Source: Cytophagales bacterium (GTDB lineage: Bacteria > Bacteroidota > Bacteroidia > Cytophagales > Cyclobacteriaceae). Taken from it: a stretch of DNA of 6,867 bases. The notes under the pieces are model-generated. The model was not told the origin of the DNA, did no database searches, and saw nothing but the letters and a program-made list of their open reading frames with translations. Made by a program: the position numbers and the translations under genes. Location: positions 1 to 6,867 of the forward strand of contig JAJCYL010000052.1 of NCBI GenBank assembly GCA_029262955.1. The letters are read 5' to 3'. Below, piece by piece: positions 1 to 6,525 of this stretch (position 1 is the stretch's first letter; every line of letters starts with the position of its first letter).

Positions 1-154
1 TTGATTCGTATCATGTAACCGAAAATGTCTTACGTCAATCGCAAACAGTGTTGTGGACATGTGCTTTCGAAAAGAGGGAAGATATAAAAATGGGAAAACA
101 CTGACGATCTTCTATGTCGTATTAAATAGTTGTAGTAAATCAAAAAGTGTTCTA

Positions 155-185
155 TTTGATTGTTTTTTTCTATAATAGAATTTTG
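155..185 (+). promoter_or_regulatory. Weak candidate Bacteroidota promoter upstream of the sigma factor gene
   Basis: TTTG at 155-158 is followed after 19 bases by GAATTTTG at 178-185. The usual Bacteroidota housekeeping promoter has TTTG near -33 and TAnnTTTG near -7, so the spacing fits and the -7 box has one mismatch (first base G instead of T). A 7-bp inverted repeat (138-144 with 155-161) overlaps the -33 box, and a 6-bp one (181-186 with 196-201) overlaps the -7 box; either could be an operator or chance in AT-rich DNA. Transcription from here would leave a leader of roughly 100 bases before the start at 297. Confidence 0.25.
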
Positions 186-263
186 TTTATTTAGCACAAA
201 ACTAAATATACTAACTAGGCAATTTCATCTTTGAATTTGGATTTCAAGGTCCACCCCTGTTTT

Positions 264-293
264 TTTAAGTCTACTTGATTTAAGTCTACTTGA
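264..293 (+). repeat. Two-copy perfect 15-bp tandem repeat before the sigma gene start
   Basis: The unit TTTAAGTCTACTTGA occurs at 264-278 and again, with no gap, at 279-293. The second copy ends three bases before the ATG at 297. The core AAGTCTA (267-273 and 282-288) appears a third time at 300-306, just inside the coding sequence, so the array may extend as a degraded copy across the start codon. It lies in the 5' untranslated region and could affect translation start or bind a regulator; no function is shown. Confidence 0.85.
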
Positions 294-296
294 ATT

Positions 297-902
297 ATGA
301 AGTCTATTAGGATTTATGATTATGATAGTAGTGACTTGCAGAATTCAAGTCCTGATGCCCCTTGCAAATTATCCGACAAAGAAATCTGGTCACTTTTCAA
401 AAAAGGGGATCATTCGGCTTTTGTCAAGATATATACACTTCATTTCAATAGTTTATTCAAGTTTGGTAGTCAGTTTACATTAGATCGAAATTTAATTAAG
501 GACACAATCCAAGATTTATTCATCAATCTTAATGCAACTAAAGAAAGACTAGGCGATGTCCGAAATATCAAGCTTTATCTTTATCAAGCTCTTAAACGGC
601 GAATAATCAAGCATCTTTCCAGGGCTACCACTCAAGTTCCCCTTAATATTGATGGACATGATTTCAAATTAGATCCGTCCATCGAACATATTATACTTAA
701 CCAACAAAATAGTGAGCATCAGAAAAGGGTATTGAAATTTGCACTTGATAAACTGACCAAACATCAACGAGAAGCTATCTACTATTTTTATTACGAAAAC
801 TACAACTATAAGGAAGTTAAAGAACTTTTAAATCTTGGTAGCATAAAGGCTGCCAGAAACCTGATTTACAGGGCCATTTCCGTTCTGCGAACACATTTTT
901 AA
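297..902 (+). CDS. ECF (sigma-70 family) RNA polymerase sigma factor of a PUL
   Basis: This 201-residue protein is predicted to be an extracytoplasmic-function sigma factor that directs RNA polymerase to the promoters of this PUL. Sigma region 2 covers about residues 38-108, with the core-binding helix near 66-78 (LIKDTIQDLFINL). Sigma region 4 covers about 148-198, with the LDKLTKHQREAIYY helix followed by a helix-turn-helix ending in ARNLIYRAISVLR. Length fits the family. The first ~25 residues are polar and look like an unconserved extension before LSDKEIWSLFKKGD, where family similarity begins; no other Met lies between, so ATG 297 is kept. There is no Shine-Dalgarno sequence, as is common in Bacteroidota. 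The fecR-like gene lies 209 bases downstream on the same strand, the classic order for sigma/anti-sigma pairs controlling susCD. The family is clear; its target promoters are not visible. Confidence 0.93.
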   Translation: MKSIRIYDYDSSDLQNSSPDAPCKLSDKEIWSLFKKGDHSAFVKIYTLHFNSLFKFGSQFTLDRNLIKDTIQDLFINLNATKERLGDVRNIKLYLYQALKRRIIKHLSRATTQVPLNIDGHDFKLDPSIEHIILNQQNSEHQKRVLKFALDKLTKHQREAIYYFYYENYNYKEVKELLNLGSIKAARNLIYRAISVLRTHF

Positions 903-1029
903 CCCACAGTAGCACCATTTCTTAGACTCAATTATAATATTTGAGCCCTCATCTTTGTATCGAAGTCATGTTTGAGAACCCACTTAACAAGGATAAAGTT
1001 TCATATTTTAACCTTATAAAGGATCGCTT

Positions 1030-1051
1030 ATTATTTTTTTTAAAAAATAAT
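1030..1051. repeat. 10-bp A/T-only inverted repeat
   Basis: ATTATTTTTT at 1030-1039 is the exact reverse complement of AAAAAATAAT at 1042-1051, with two bases between. As RNA the innermost pairs would open and the stem would be weak. There is no G/C in the stem, so a classical intrinsic terminator is unlikely. It may be a protein-binding site, or simply a product of AT-rich intergenic sequence. Confidence 0.6.
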
Positions 1052-1083
1052 CCAGAATAATTGATGTCATTTCAGCTTTCGGC

Positions 1084-1104
1084 GCCTCTATAATTATAGA
1101 AGGC
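1084..1104. repeat. Near-perfect inverted repeat with a 14-bp palindrome just before fecR
   Basis: TCTATAATTATAGA at 1087-1100 is a perfect 14-bp palindrome. GCC (1084-1086) and GGC (1102-1104) extend the arms to 10 bp with one unpaired base (1101). It ends 7 bases before the fecR ATG at 1112 and overlaps the GAAGG at 1099-1103 that could serve as a weak Shine-Dalgarno sequence. It could therefore be an operator or an RNA hairpin that limits translation of the anti-sigma gene. The structure is seen; the role is inferred. Confidence 0.7.
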
Positions 1105-1111
1105 AAGGCAA

Positions 1112-2143
1112 ATGAATTATAGGCACTATCAATTGGAGGATTTTCTATGTGACGAAGACTTCAAAGAATGGGTACTTGATCCGAATTCGAGGTCCAACAA
1201 CTTTTGGGGCAAGGTACTGAGGTCCTCCCCGGACATAGAATCCAGGATCATCCAGGCAAAAGAGATTATTCTGAATATGGAGTTTAAAGAAGAGGTTCCT
1301 ACAGAATCTGATTTTAATGAAGTATTAAGCAATATTAGCGATGCTATTCAGAGTAATGACTATGAAGTAGAATCACAACCAGAGCTGCATAGTCGGTTCT
1401 ATTGGTTGAAAATTGCGGCAATCATTTTAATAGTCCTCTTACCCACCATATTTCTATATAAATCTCTAAATCAAAGTACTGAGCAAGATGAGCAGATAAC
1501 TATTGAATACATCAATAAATTCAATCCTGCGGGACAAAAATCTAAAATATACCTACCTGATGGAACGTCAGTATGGTTGAATTCGGAAAGTTCTGTTAGC
1601 TATGTTGATGGATTTGAAATTGACCAACGAAGGGTGGAACTTATTGGAGAAGCCTATTTCGACATAGTTAAGGATGCAAAAAAACCTTTTGTAGTAAAGG
1701 CAAATAATGTCAGTGTCATGGCTCTAGGTACTTCATTTAATGTAAGAGACTACCAGGACGAAGACCAAGTAAACATTTCACTAACAACAGGTGAAGTTTT
1801 AGTTACTACCAACAATGATTTGTCCAAAGTCTATCTCCATCCCGGTGAGCAGGTAATATTAGGTAGGACCGATGGCCGAATTGTAGAAAGTAAGTTTGAC
1901 CCAAGAACTACAATAGGTTGGAAGGATGGACTTATTTATTTCGAGAATGCCAGTTACGCTGAAATCACGAAAAAGTTACAGCGGTGGTATGGCGTTAAAT
2001 TTAAGCTATTAAGTGATACATCCCCAGATTGGGGATACACCGGTTCATTTCGTGAATCTAGTTTGGAAATGGTTATGGAAAGGCTGTCATATGTCGAATC
2101 GTTCGGCTATGAAATTCATAATAATGTAGTATGGATCAAGTAA
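1112..2143 (+). CDS. FecR-like transmembrane anti-sigma factor
   Basis: This 343-residue protein is predicted to hold the upstream ECF sigma factor at the inner membrane and release it when the outer-membrane transporter signals that substrate is present. A cytoplasmic N-terminal segment (about 1-98) starts with DFLCDEDFKEWVLDPN, typical of the sigma-binding part in Bacteroidota FecR proteins. One hydrophobic membrane helix lies at about 100-117. The periplasmic FecR domain spans about 137-234 (PAGQKSKIYLPDGTSVWLNS, ELIGEAYFDI, VMALGTSFNVR), and a DUF4974-like C-terminal domain spans about 272-342 (LIYFENASYAEITKKLQRWYGV to NNVVWIK). Length and domain order are complete for the family. ATG 1112 is chosen because conserved similarity begins within the first ten residues; AGG at 1101-1103 is a weak ribosome-binding candidate. 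The gene lies between the sigma gene and susC, and its expected partner is the STN domain of that SusC. Confidence 0.94.
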   Translation: MNYRHYQLEDFLCDEDFKEWVLDPNSRSNNFWGKVLRSSPDIESRIIQAKEIILNMEFKEEVPTESDFNEVLSNISDAIQSNDYEVESQPELHSRFYWLKIAAIILIVLLPTIFLYKSLNQSTEQDEQITIEYINKFNPAGQKSKIYLPDGTSVWLNSESSVSYVDGFEIDQRRVELIGEAYFDIVKDAKKPFVVKANNVSVMALGTSFNVRDYQDEDQVNISLTTGEVLVTTNNDLSKVYLHPGEQVILGRTDGRIVESKFDPRTTIGWKDGLIYFENASYAEITKKLQRWYGVKFKLLSDTSPDWGYTGSFRESSLEMVMERLSYVESFGYEIHNNVVWIK

Positions 2144-2158
2144 GGTTGATCATAGGAT

Positions 2159-2182
2159 TTTTCGACTCAGGGTAGTCGGAAA
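2159..2182 (+). promoter_or_regulatory. Small hairpin after the fecR stop
   Basis: CGACT (2163-2167) pairs with AGTCG (2174-2178) around a 6-base loop, and TTTT (2159-2162) continues against GAAA (2179-2182) with one G-U pair, giving a 9-bp stem. It lies 15 bases after the fecR stop codon and directly before a larger hairpin. It has no downstream T-run, so strong intrinsic termination is not supported. It may contribute to partial termination or mRNA processing between the regulator genes and susC. Confidence 0.5.
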
Positions 2183-2186
2183 TAAC

Positions 2187-2229
2187 CCCACAGGGAGATA
2201 TTGTTGACACCAATATCTCCCCCCGTGGG
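2187..2229 (+). terminator. Strong GC-containing hairpin between fecR and susC (attenuator or terminator candidate)
   Basis: GGGAGATATTG (2193-2203) pairs perfectly with CAATATCTCCC (2211-2221) around a 7-base loop. An outer stem CCCAC (2187-2191) pairs with GTGGG (2225-2229), separated by an internal loop (A2192 against C2222-2224). This gives 16 base pairs, the most stable structure seen in the window. A T-run after the stem is missing, so it is not a textbook rho-independent terminator. It sits in the gap where regulator transcription and susCD transcription would be separated, and it ends 5 bases before an in-frame upstream ATG (2234), which argues for the later susC start at 2273. Confidence 0.6.
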
Positions 2230-2272
2230 ATAAATGTTAACGGATTTTTCACCATTAAACCACTTTAAAATT

Positions 2273-4261
2273 ATGAAAAATGAAGGGATTTTTACAATAA
2301 TAAAAATTATGAGAATCTGTTTCAGAGTCTGGATTGTATCTACGATCTTTTTAAATACTGTTTGGGCATCGGATGGTTCCGCACAAAAAGTCCAGAATGT
2401 TTATAAAGTAGATGTCCAAATTGGCTTCAAAAAAGCTGATATCAAGACAATCTTGAAAAAGATTGAAGAAAAGACAGATTTCAGATTTGCCTTTGATCAA
2501 GCAATTCTTAGCTCAAAAGAATACTTAAACCTGGAGCGATCTTCTTATAGCTTGGGTGAACTTCTCGAAATAATAGGTCAGAAATTCTATTTGAATTTCA
2601 GACAGGTAAATGAGAATATTGATGTAAAGAAAGTAACCAAAGGCAAGCCGAAAGTTACAACTCAAGTAAGTATTGACCTGACGGTAAACGGGACTGTTAG
2701 TGATGAAAATAATGACCCCATACCTGGGGCTACAATTCTAGTTAAAGGTACAACAACTGGTACCATAAGCGACATTGAGGGGCAGTATTCTATTGAGGCT
2801 CAAGAAGACGCTACACTGGTTATATCTTATGTTGGATATCTCCTACAGGAAATACCTGTTAATGGCCGATCTGTTATTGATATCTCGTTGAGATTAGACA
2901 TCAGAAGCTTACAAGAAGTAATCGTTATCGGCTACGGTTCCGTCCAAAAAAGCGACATCACCGGTGCCGTTTCTTCTTTAAAGGGTGACGATCTTAATAA
3001 AGGAGCGAATGCTTCCGTTGATCAATTAATCTCGGGAAGAGCATCAGGTGTAATGGTAACCCAGACCAGTTCGGAGCCTGGAGGCGGTATGTCCATCAGG
3101 ATTAGGGGAGCAAGTTCAATTAATGCCCAAAATGAGCCATTGTATGTAATAGATGGTGTAGCGATGGACAATTCGTCCTTGTTATCTGCAAGTTCAGCCG
3201 ATGCCACATCATCTGAAAATGGGGCAGCATTTTTAAGCATCAATGTCAATCCGAAAAATCCGCTGAACTCGCTAAACCCAAACGACATCGAATCCATAGA
3301 GATACTTAAGGATGCATCAGCCACCGCCATATATGGATCCCGTGGAGCTAATGGAGTAGTGCTTATCACAACCAAGAAAGGATCTATGGGTAAAGCAAGA
3401 GTTAACTATGACTTTTATAGCGGAGTTCAAACTGTTGCTAAAAAACTTGATGTACTATCGCCCTCGGAATACATAGATGTTATCAATGGTATATCGGAGG
3501 ACAGTGGCAATGGCCCTGTATTTTCTTCATCCGACATTAATTCCATAGGTGCCGGAACCGACTGGCAAGATGAAATTTTCGAGGATGCGTTTCTTCAAAG
3601 CCATAATGTTTCGGTTTCAGGAGGGGCCAATAAGACAAGCTACTATACTTCGCTCAATTATTTTGATCAGGAGGGTGTTTTAAAAAATACAGGTATCAAA
3701 AAATATATTGGTCGAGTGAAAGTTTCACATGATATAAGCGAAAAAATTTCAGTAGGATTTAGTGTTAACACTAGTTTGATCAAAGATAACAATAGTATCG
3801 ACGGTCTCAACATCAATGAGGAAGCCGGGCCAGTTAATGCTGCGTTTCTTTATGATCCTACTGAACCGGTTAAAAATGCCGACGGTTCTTTCTTCCGGTC
3901 ACCTAATTTGACCCTAAATAATCCGGTAAGTTTAGTTGAAGGTGTTTCAAGTTCAAGTGAAACTAATCGGACATTTGCAAATGTAACCTTCGATTATGAG
4001 ATTATTAAAGATCTGAAGGCCAAGGTCAATTTTAGCTCTGATCGCCAGAACAATACACGCAACATATACAATTCAAGATTAACAATCCATGGTGAATCAA
4101 ATGGTGGTGCAGCGAACATATCAACACTGGAATTAAGTAATGTCTTAACAGAATTTACGCTTGCTTATTCAAAAGATATTAGGTTTTGGGGCAATCCTTT
4201 CAAATGTAGGAAAAATGGAAAACACGGGCGTAGAATTACTTATCAGTTCTACCAACCTTGA
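2273..4261 (+). CDS. SusC-like TonB-dependent transporter, N-terminal part of a broken gene
   Basis: This is the N-terminal ~70% of an outer-membrane SusC glycan importer. From the start at 2273 (MKNEGIF) it has a hydrophobic signal sequence (~1-37), an STN signalling domain (~47-118, KADIKTILKKIEEKTDFRFAFD), a carboxypeptidase-regulatory-like domain (~137-208, VNGTVSDENNDPIPGATILV), a TonB-dependent plug (~215-370) carrying the SusC signature DIESIEILKDASATAIYGSR (338-357), and early barrel strands to about residue 636. The last ~26 residues (FWGNPFKCRKNG... to the stop at 4259-4261) do not look like SusC and are the wrong frame. The same gene continues in frame +3 from about 4182. An in-frame ATG at 2234 adds 13 unlikely residues right after a hairpin; ATG 2309 is a third option. 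STN-bearing SusC proteins usually have about 1,100-1,200 residues. The STN domain predicts signalling to the adjacent FecR protein, but without a full barrel this product should be non-functional. Confidence 0.88.
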   Translation: MKNEGIFTIIKIMRICFRVWIVSTIFLNTVWASDGSAQKVQNVYKVDVQIGFKKADIKTILKKIEEKTDFRFAFDQAILSSKEYLNLERSSYSLGELLEIIGQKFYLNFRQVNENIDVKKVTKGKPKVTTQVSIDLTVNGTVSDENNDPIPGATILVKGTTTGTISDIEGQYSIEAQEDATLVISYVGYLLQEIPVNGRSVIDISLRLDIRSLQEVIVIGYGSVQKSDITGAVSSLKGDDLNKGANASVDQLISGRASGVMVTQTSSEPGGGMSIRIRGASSINAQNEPLYVIDGVAMDNSSLLSASSADATSSENGAAFLSINVNPKNPLNSLNPNDIESIEILKDASATAIYGSRGANGVVLITTKKGSMGKARVNYDFYSGVQTVAKKLDVLSPSEYIDVINGISEDSGNGPVFSSSDINSIGAGTDWQDEIFEDAFLQSHNVSVSGGANKTSYYTSLNYFDQEGVLKNTGIKKYIGRVKVSHDISEKISVGFSVNTSLIKDNNSIDGLNINEEAGPVNAAFLYDPTEPVKNADGSFFRSPNLTLNNPVSLVEGVSSSSETNRTFANVTFDYEIIKDLKAKVNFSSDRQNNTRNIYNSRLTIHGESNGGAANISTLELSNVLTEFTLAYSKDIRFWGNPFKCRKNGKHGRRITYQFYQP

Positions 4262-5063
4262 TTTTAATGATTTCTCATGGAAATCGACATTGAACTTTTC
4301 TGCAATTAAAAATGAAGTTAACAACATTGGCGGTTTAAGCGCTATTAACGTTGGGTCCATTCAAAACGTGGGTAACACAGCAATTATTCAACCCGGTTCT
4401 CCTGTGAGTTCCTATTTCGGTTATGATATTACCGGGATATATCAAACTGCTGAAGAGGTTGCACAAAGCGCTCAACCAAATTCACAACCTGGATTTCCAG
4501 TTTTTAACGATGTTAATGGAGATAACCAAATTACGCCTGACGACCAAATTGTACTTGGCGATCCATTTCCGGATTTTACTTATGGATTACAAAATTCTTT
4601 TAAGTACAAGAATTTTCAGTTAGACATTTTCTTGCAAGGTCAGCAGGGATCAGATTTGCTCAATATAAACGCTATTGAAAGTCTTTATCCATCCAATTCT
4701 AGGAGGAACCAGTTTGCTAAACAGGGTGTCAACCGGTGGACACCATCCAACACAGACACAAAGTGGCCTTCAGGTGTTAATCCGGGGGCTTATGGTCCGG
4801 GAAAAATATCGAATCTGGTTGTTGAAGACGCCTCTTACCTGAGATTAAGAACTCTACAGGTTAGTTATACATGGCCGACCACAAAACTCAGTTTTCTTCA
4901 ATCGGCAAGAGTATATATAACTGGTCAAAATCTATTCACAATAACAGGCTACAGCGGATATGATCCGGAAGTAAATTCTTTTGGACAAAGTAATGCCAGG
5001 ATAGATTATAGCTCTTATCCATTATCCAGGATCTGGATGTTAGGCGTTAATCTCGGATTTTAA
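4161..5063 (+). pseudogene. SusC-like transporter, C-terminal barrel fragment in a shifted frame
   Basis: This open frame encodes the C-terminal barrel of the same SusC transporter as the preceding frame. It can be read back to TTG 4161, but family-like sequence starts near GGT 4182 (GFGAILSNVGKMENTGVELL), a segment that normally lies about 280-300 residues before the SusC C-terminus. It also shows an EF-hand-like loop DVNGDNQITPDD (4509-4544) followed by DPFPDFTYGLQNSFKYKNF, the ASYLRLRTLQVSYTWP strand, and a terminal strand ending in GVNLGF with the final aromatic residue expected of an outer-membrane barrel signal. It has no signal peptide, no STN and no plug, and the first ATG (4215) lies inside the barrel, so separate expression as a transporter is not credible. 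It overlaps the N-terminal frame by 101 bases. The true C-terminus is intact; susD follows 28 bases later. Confidence 0.85.
4172..4193 (+). other. Junction of apparent internal deletion plus frameshift in susC
   Basis: Reading in the first frame is SusC-like through LTEFTLAYSKDI (ending near 4180). Reading one base further on is SusC-like from GFGAILSN (from 4182). In intact SusC proteins these two motifs are separated by roughly 200 residues of mid-barrel (typically including strands with motifs such as the ADGSSRFG and LKWE regions), none of which occur here in any frame. The loss of about 600 bp therefore sits at this point, with a net one-base offset. The sequence also has TTTT and GGGG runs here (4184-4191), where a one-base error is easy, but that alone would not explain the missing residues. 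Confidence 0.75.
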
Positions 5064-5065
5064 TA

Positions 5066-5079
5066 TTATGATATCATAA
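5066..5079. repeat. Perfect 14-bp palindrome between susC and susD
   Basis: TTATGATATCATAA at 5066-5079 equals its own reverse complement. It starts two bases after the susC stop codon and ends 12 bases before the susD ATG. It has no loop and is A/T rich, so it would be a weak RNA hairpin; as DNA it could be a dimeric-protein site. It may also tune the susD to susC expression ratio at the mRNA level. Only the symmetry is seen; the function is not. Confidence 0.6.
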
Positions 5080-5091
5080 AAATTAAATAAA

Positions 5092-6525
5092 ATGAAACTT
5101 TATTATATAAATCGAATTATTGCTTTCACACTTCCTCTTATGTGTGTTGTTAGCTGTGAAGATGCTCTTGATGAGGAACCATTCTCCGAACTTGTAACGG
5201 AAACTTTATTAGTGGAAGAGCAAGGAATATTGGGTGTGCTGTCGTCAGCCTATGCAGGAAGTCAACAGCAAAGTTTTGGCTATGAAGCCAGGGTACATTT
5301 GTCGGAATTGTCTACGGGATCGGCCTGGCAGCAAGCTGGTGCATGGGAAGGAAATGTGGGTGTTCCATTTACTGAATTTACCTGGACGAGTGGTACTGGT
5401 GTACTTGGACAGTTTTGGAATGCTGCTTTTCAAACTATTAGAGACGCCAATATTGTAATCAACAACATTGAATTAGGAGATTTTTCAGACGATTTTAGAT
5501 CTACTGTTGTGGCTGAAGCAAAAGCTCTTAGAGGTCATAGTTATGCTGATCTGTTTTCTTTTTTCGGTCCGGTCCCTATCATCATAACCTCCGAAAGCAC
5601 GGAATTGGTGCAGCCTCAAGGCAGGAGCTCTGAAGCGGAAGTTCTTCAACAGATTGAAAACGATCTACTCGATGCTATCAACGCTTTACCGGATGAACAA
5701 CCTGTGGGCAAAGTAACTAGGGGTGCTGCCATGGGAGTTCTTTGTAAGCATTATTTGAACACAAAACAGTGGCAAAAAAGTGCGGACTTGGCTGAGGACA
5801 TTATTGATATGGGGGTCTATTCCCTGATACCTAGTTATTCGGATTTATTCGATGCTACTAAAGAGGGCAGTTCTGAATTTTTATGGATTCTTCCCCGGTC
5901 ACCAGTTAGTTTCCCTGTTAGCAATCACATCAACGCCTTAGGGCTCCCAACAGATTTCGGAGTCGCTACATTTGCTGCACGAGTCTTTTTCTTTGATGAT
6001 TTTTTTAATGCATTCGAAACCGGTGATACGCGAATAGATAATCTTATACCAAGTTATACGAATACAGCCGGAGAGTTAATTACTGGGCTTGGTAATGACC
6101 AGTCAGTAAGTTTGAAATACTTACCCGATCCAGCTGCACCTGGAGTAGATGCTGGTAACGACGTTGCCTTGGTGCGATATGCTGACATTCTATTATCAAG
6201 GGCTGAAGCTTTAAATGAATTGAATGGGCCTAATCAGGAATCAATTGATTTGATAAATGAGGTACGTTCAAGAGCTGGAATTACATCTATCAGTGTAGGT
6301 GGTTTTGATCAGTCCGGCCTTAGGGATTTCATCCTGGAAGAAAGGCGATTTGAATTTTATTATGAGGACAAAAGAAGGGAGGATTTGATCAGGCATAGTA
6401 AGTTCATTTCTGAAGCTCAGGCACGAGGAAAAAGCGCACAGGATTTTCATCGACTTTTCCCGATTCCGCAAGCTGAAATCGATGCCAATTCAAATCCAGA
6501 CATGGAGCAAAATCCTGGCTACTGA
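5092..6525 (+). CDS. SusD/RagB-like outer-membrane glycan-binding lipoprotein
   Basis: This 477-residue protein is predicted to be the surface lipoprotein that captures glycan and forms the lid over its SusC partner. It has a lipoprotein signal peptide with lipobox VVSC (Cys22), followed by the acidic stretch EDALDEEP, which fits a Bacteroidota surface-export signal. The SusD N-terminal TPR-like part covers about 23-215, with the conserved FWNAAFQTIRDANIVINNI (108-126) and AEAKALRGHSYADLFSFFGPVPII (141-164). The RagB/SusD C-terminal domain covers about 260-477, with NDVALVRYADILLSRAEALNE (356-376), ILEERRFEFYYEDKRREDL (414-432) and the hallmark end LFPIPQAEID...NPGY. Length is normal and the frame is intact, unlike the adjacent susC. 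The start is preceded only by an A-rich leader with no Shine-Dalgarno. Its stop overlaps the sulfatase start, so the two are surely co-transcribed. The glycan bound cannot be read from the sequence. Confidence 0.96.
   Translation: MKLYYINRIIAFTLPLMCVVSCEDALDEEPFSELVTETLLVEEQGILGVLSSAYAGSQQQSFGYEARVHLSELSTGSAWQQAGAWEGNVGVPFTEFTWTSGTGVLGQFWNAAFQTIRDANIVINNIELGDFSDDFRSTVVAEAKALRGHSYADLFSFFGPVPIIITSESTELVQPQGRSSEAEVLQQIENDLLDAINALPDEQPVGKVTRGAAMGVLCKHYLNTKQWQKSADLAEDIIDMGVYSLIPSYSDLFDATKEGSSEFLWILPRSPVSFPVSNHINALGLPTDFGVATFAARVFFFDDFFNAFETGDTRIDNLIPSYTNTAGELITGLGNDQSVSLKYLPDPAAPGVDAGNDVALVRYADILLSRAEALNELNGPNQESIDLINEVRSRAGITSISVGGFDQSGLRDFILEERRFEFYYEDKRREDLIRHSKFISEAQARGKSAQDFHRLFPIPQAEIDANSNPDMEQNPGY

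Larger units (their letters stand above)
903..1111. other. Non-coding gap between sigma and anti-sigma genes, rich in inverted repeats
   Basis: These 209 bases contain no convincing open reading frame. Three inverted repeats are visible: a weak 5-bp-arm hairpin at 927-945 (CTCAA/TTGAG), a 10-bp A/T inverted repeat at 1030-1051, and a longer one at 1084-1104 next to the fecR start. No perfect TAnnTTTG box with a correctly spaced TTTG was found, so whether fecR has its own promoter or is co-transcribed with the sigma gene is open. Confidence 0.6.

Noticed and set aside
197..204. Perfect TAnnTTTG box on the minus strand (TAGTTTTG), a possible divergent promoter.
   Set aside because: No TTTG or good TTG lies at the matching -33 distance on that strand, and no minus-strand gene is visible in 1-196.
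1..296. Possible tail of an upstream gene or an RNA gene in the leader.
   Set aside because: No open frame with family-like sequence reaches in from the left edge, and no tRNA or riboswitch-like fold was recognised; apart from the weak promoter and the tandem repeat, nothing is seen.
2234..2272. Upstream in-frame ATG (2234) as the susC start, adding 13 residues (MLTDFSPLNHFKI).
   Set aside because: The extra residues are not signal-peptide-like, and the ATG lies 5 bases after a stable hairpin. The ATG at 2273 gives a better charged-then-hydrophobic signal sequence. This is a judgement, not proof.
3022..3375. 117-codon open frame on the minus strand inside susC.
   Set aside because: It lies opposite the highly conserved plug region, has no recognisable domain and no leader of its own; it is a shadow of the + strand gene.
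4161..4261. Programmed ribosomal frameshift joining the two susC frames at the TTTTGGGG run.
   Set aside because: A one-base shift would join the frames but would not restore the ~200 missing mid-barrel residues, and SusC transporters are not known to use frameshifting.
2144..5091. Invertible SusC/SusD switch (recombination sites flanking susC).
   Set aside because: No matching long inverted repeats were seen flanking susC, no recombinase gene is present, and the two palindromes near the gene ends differ in sequence.
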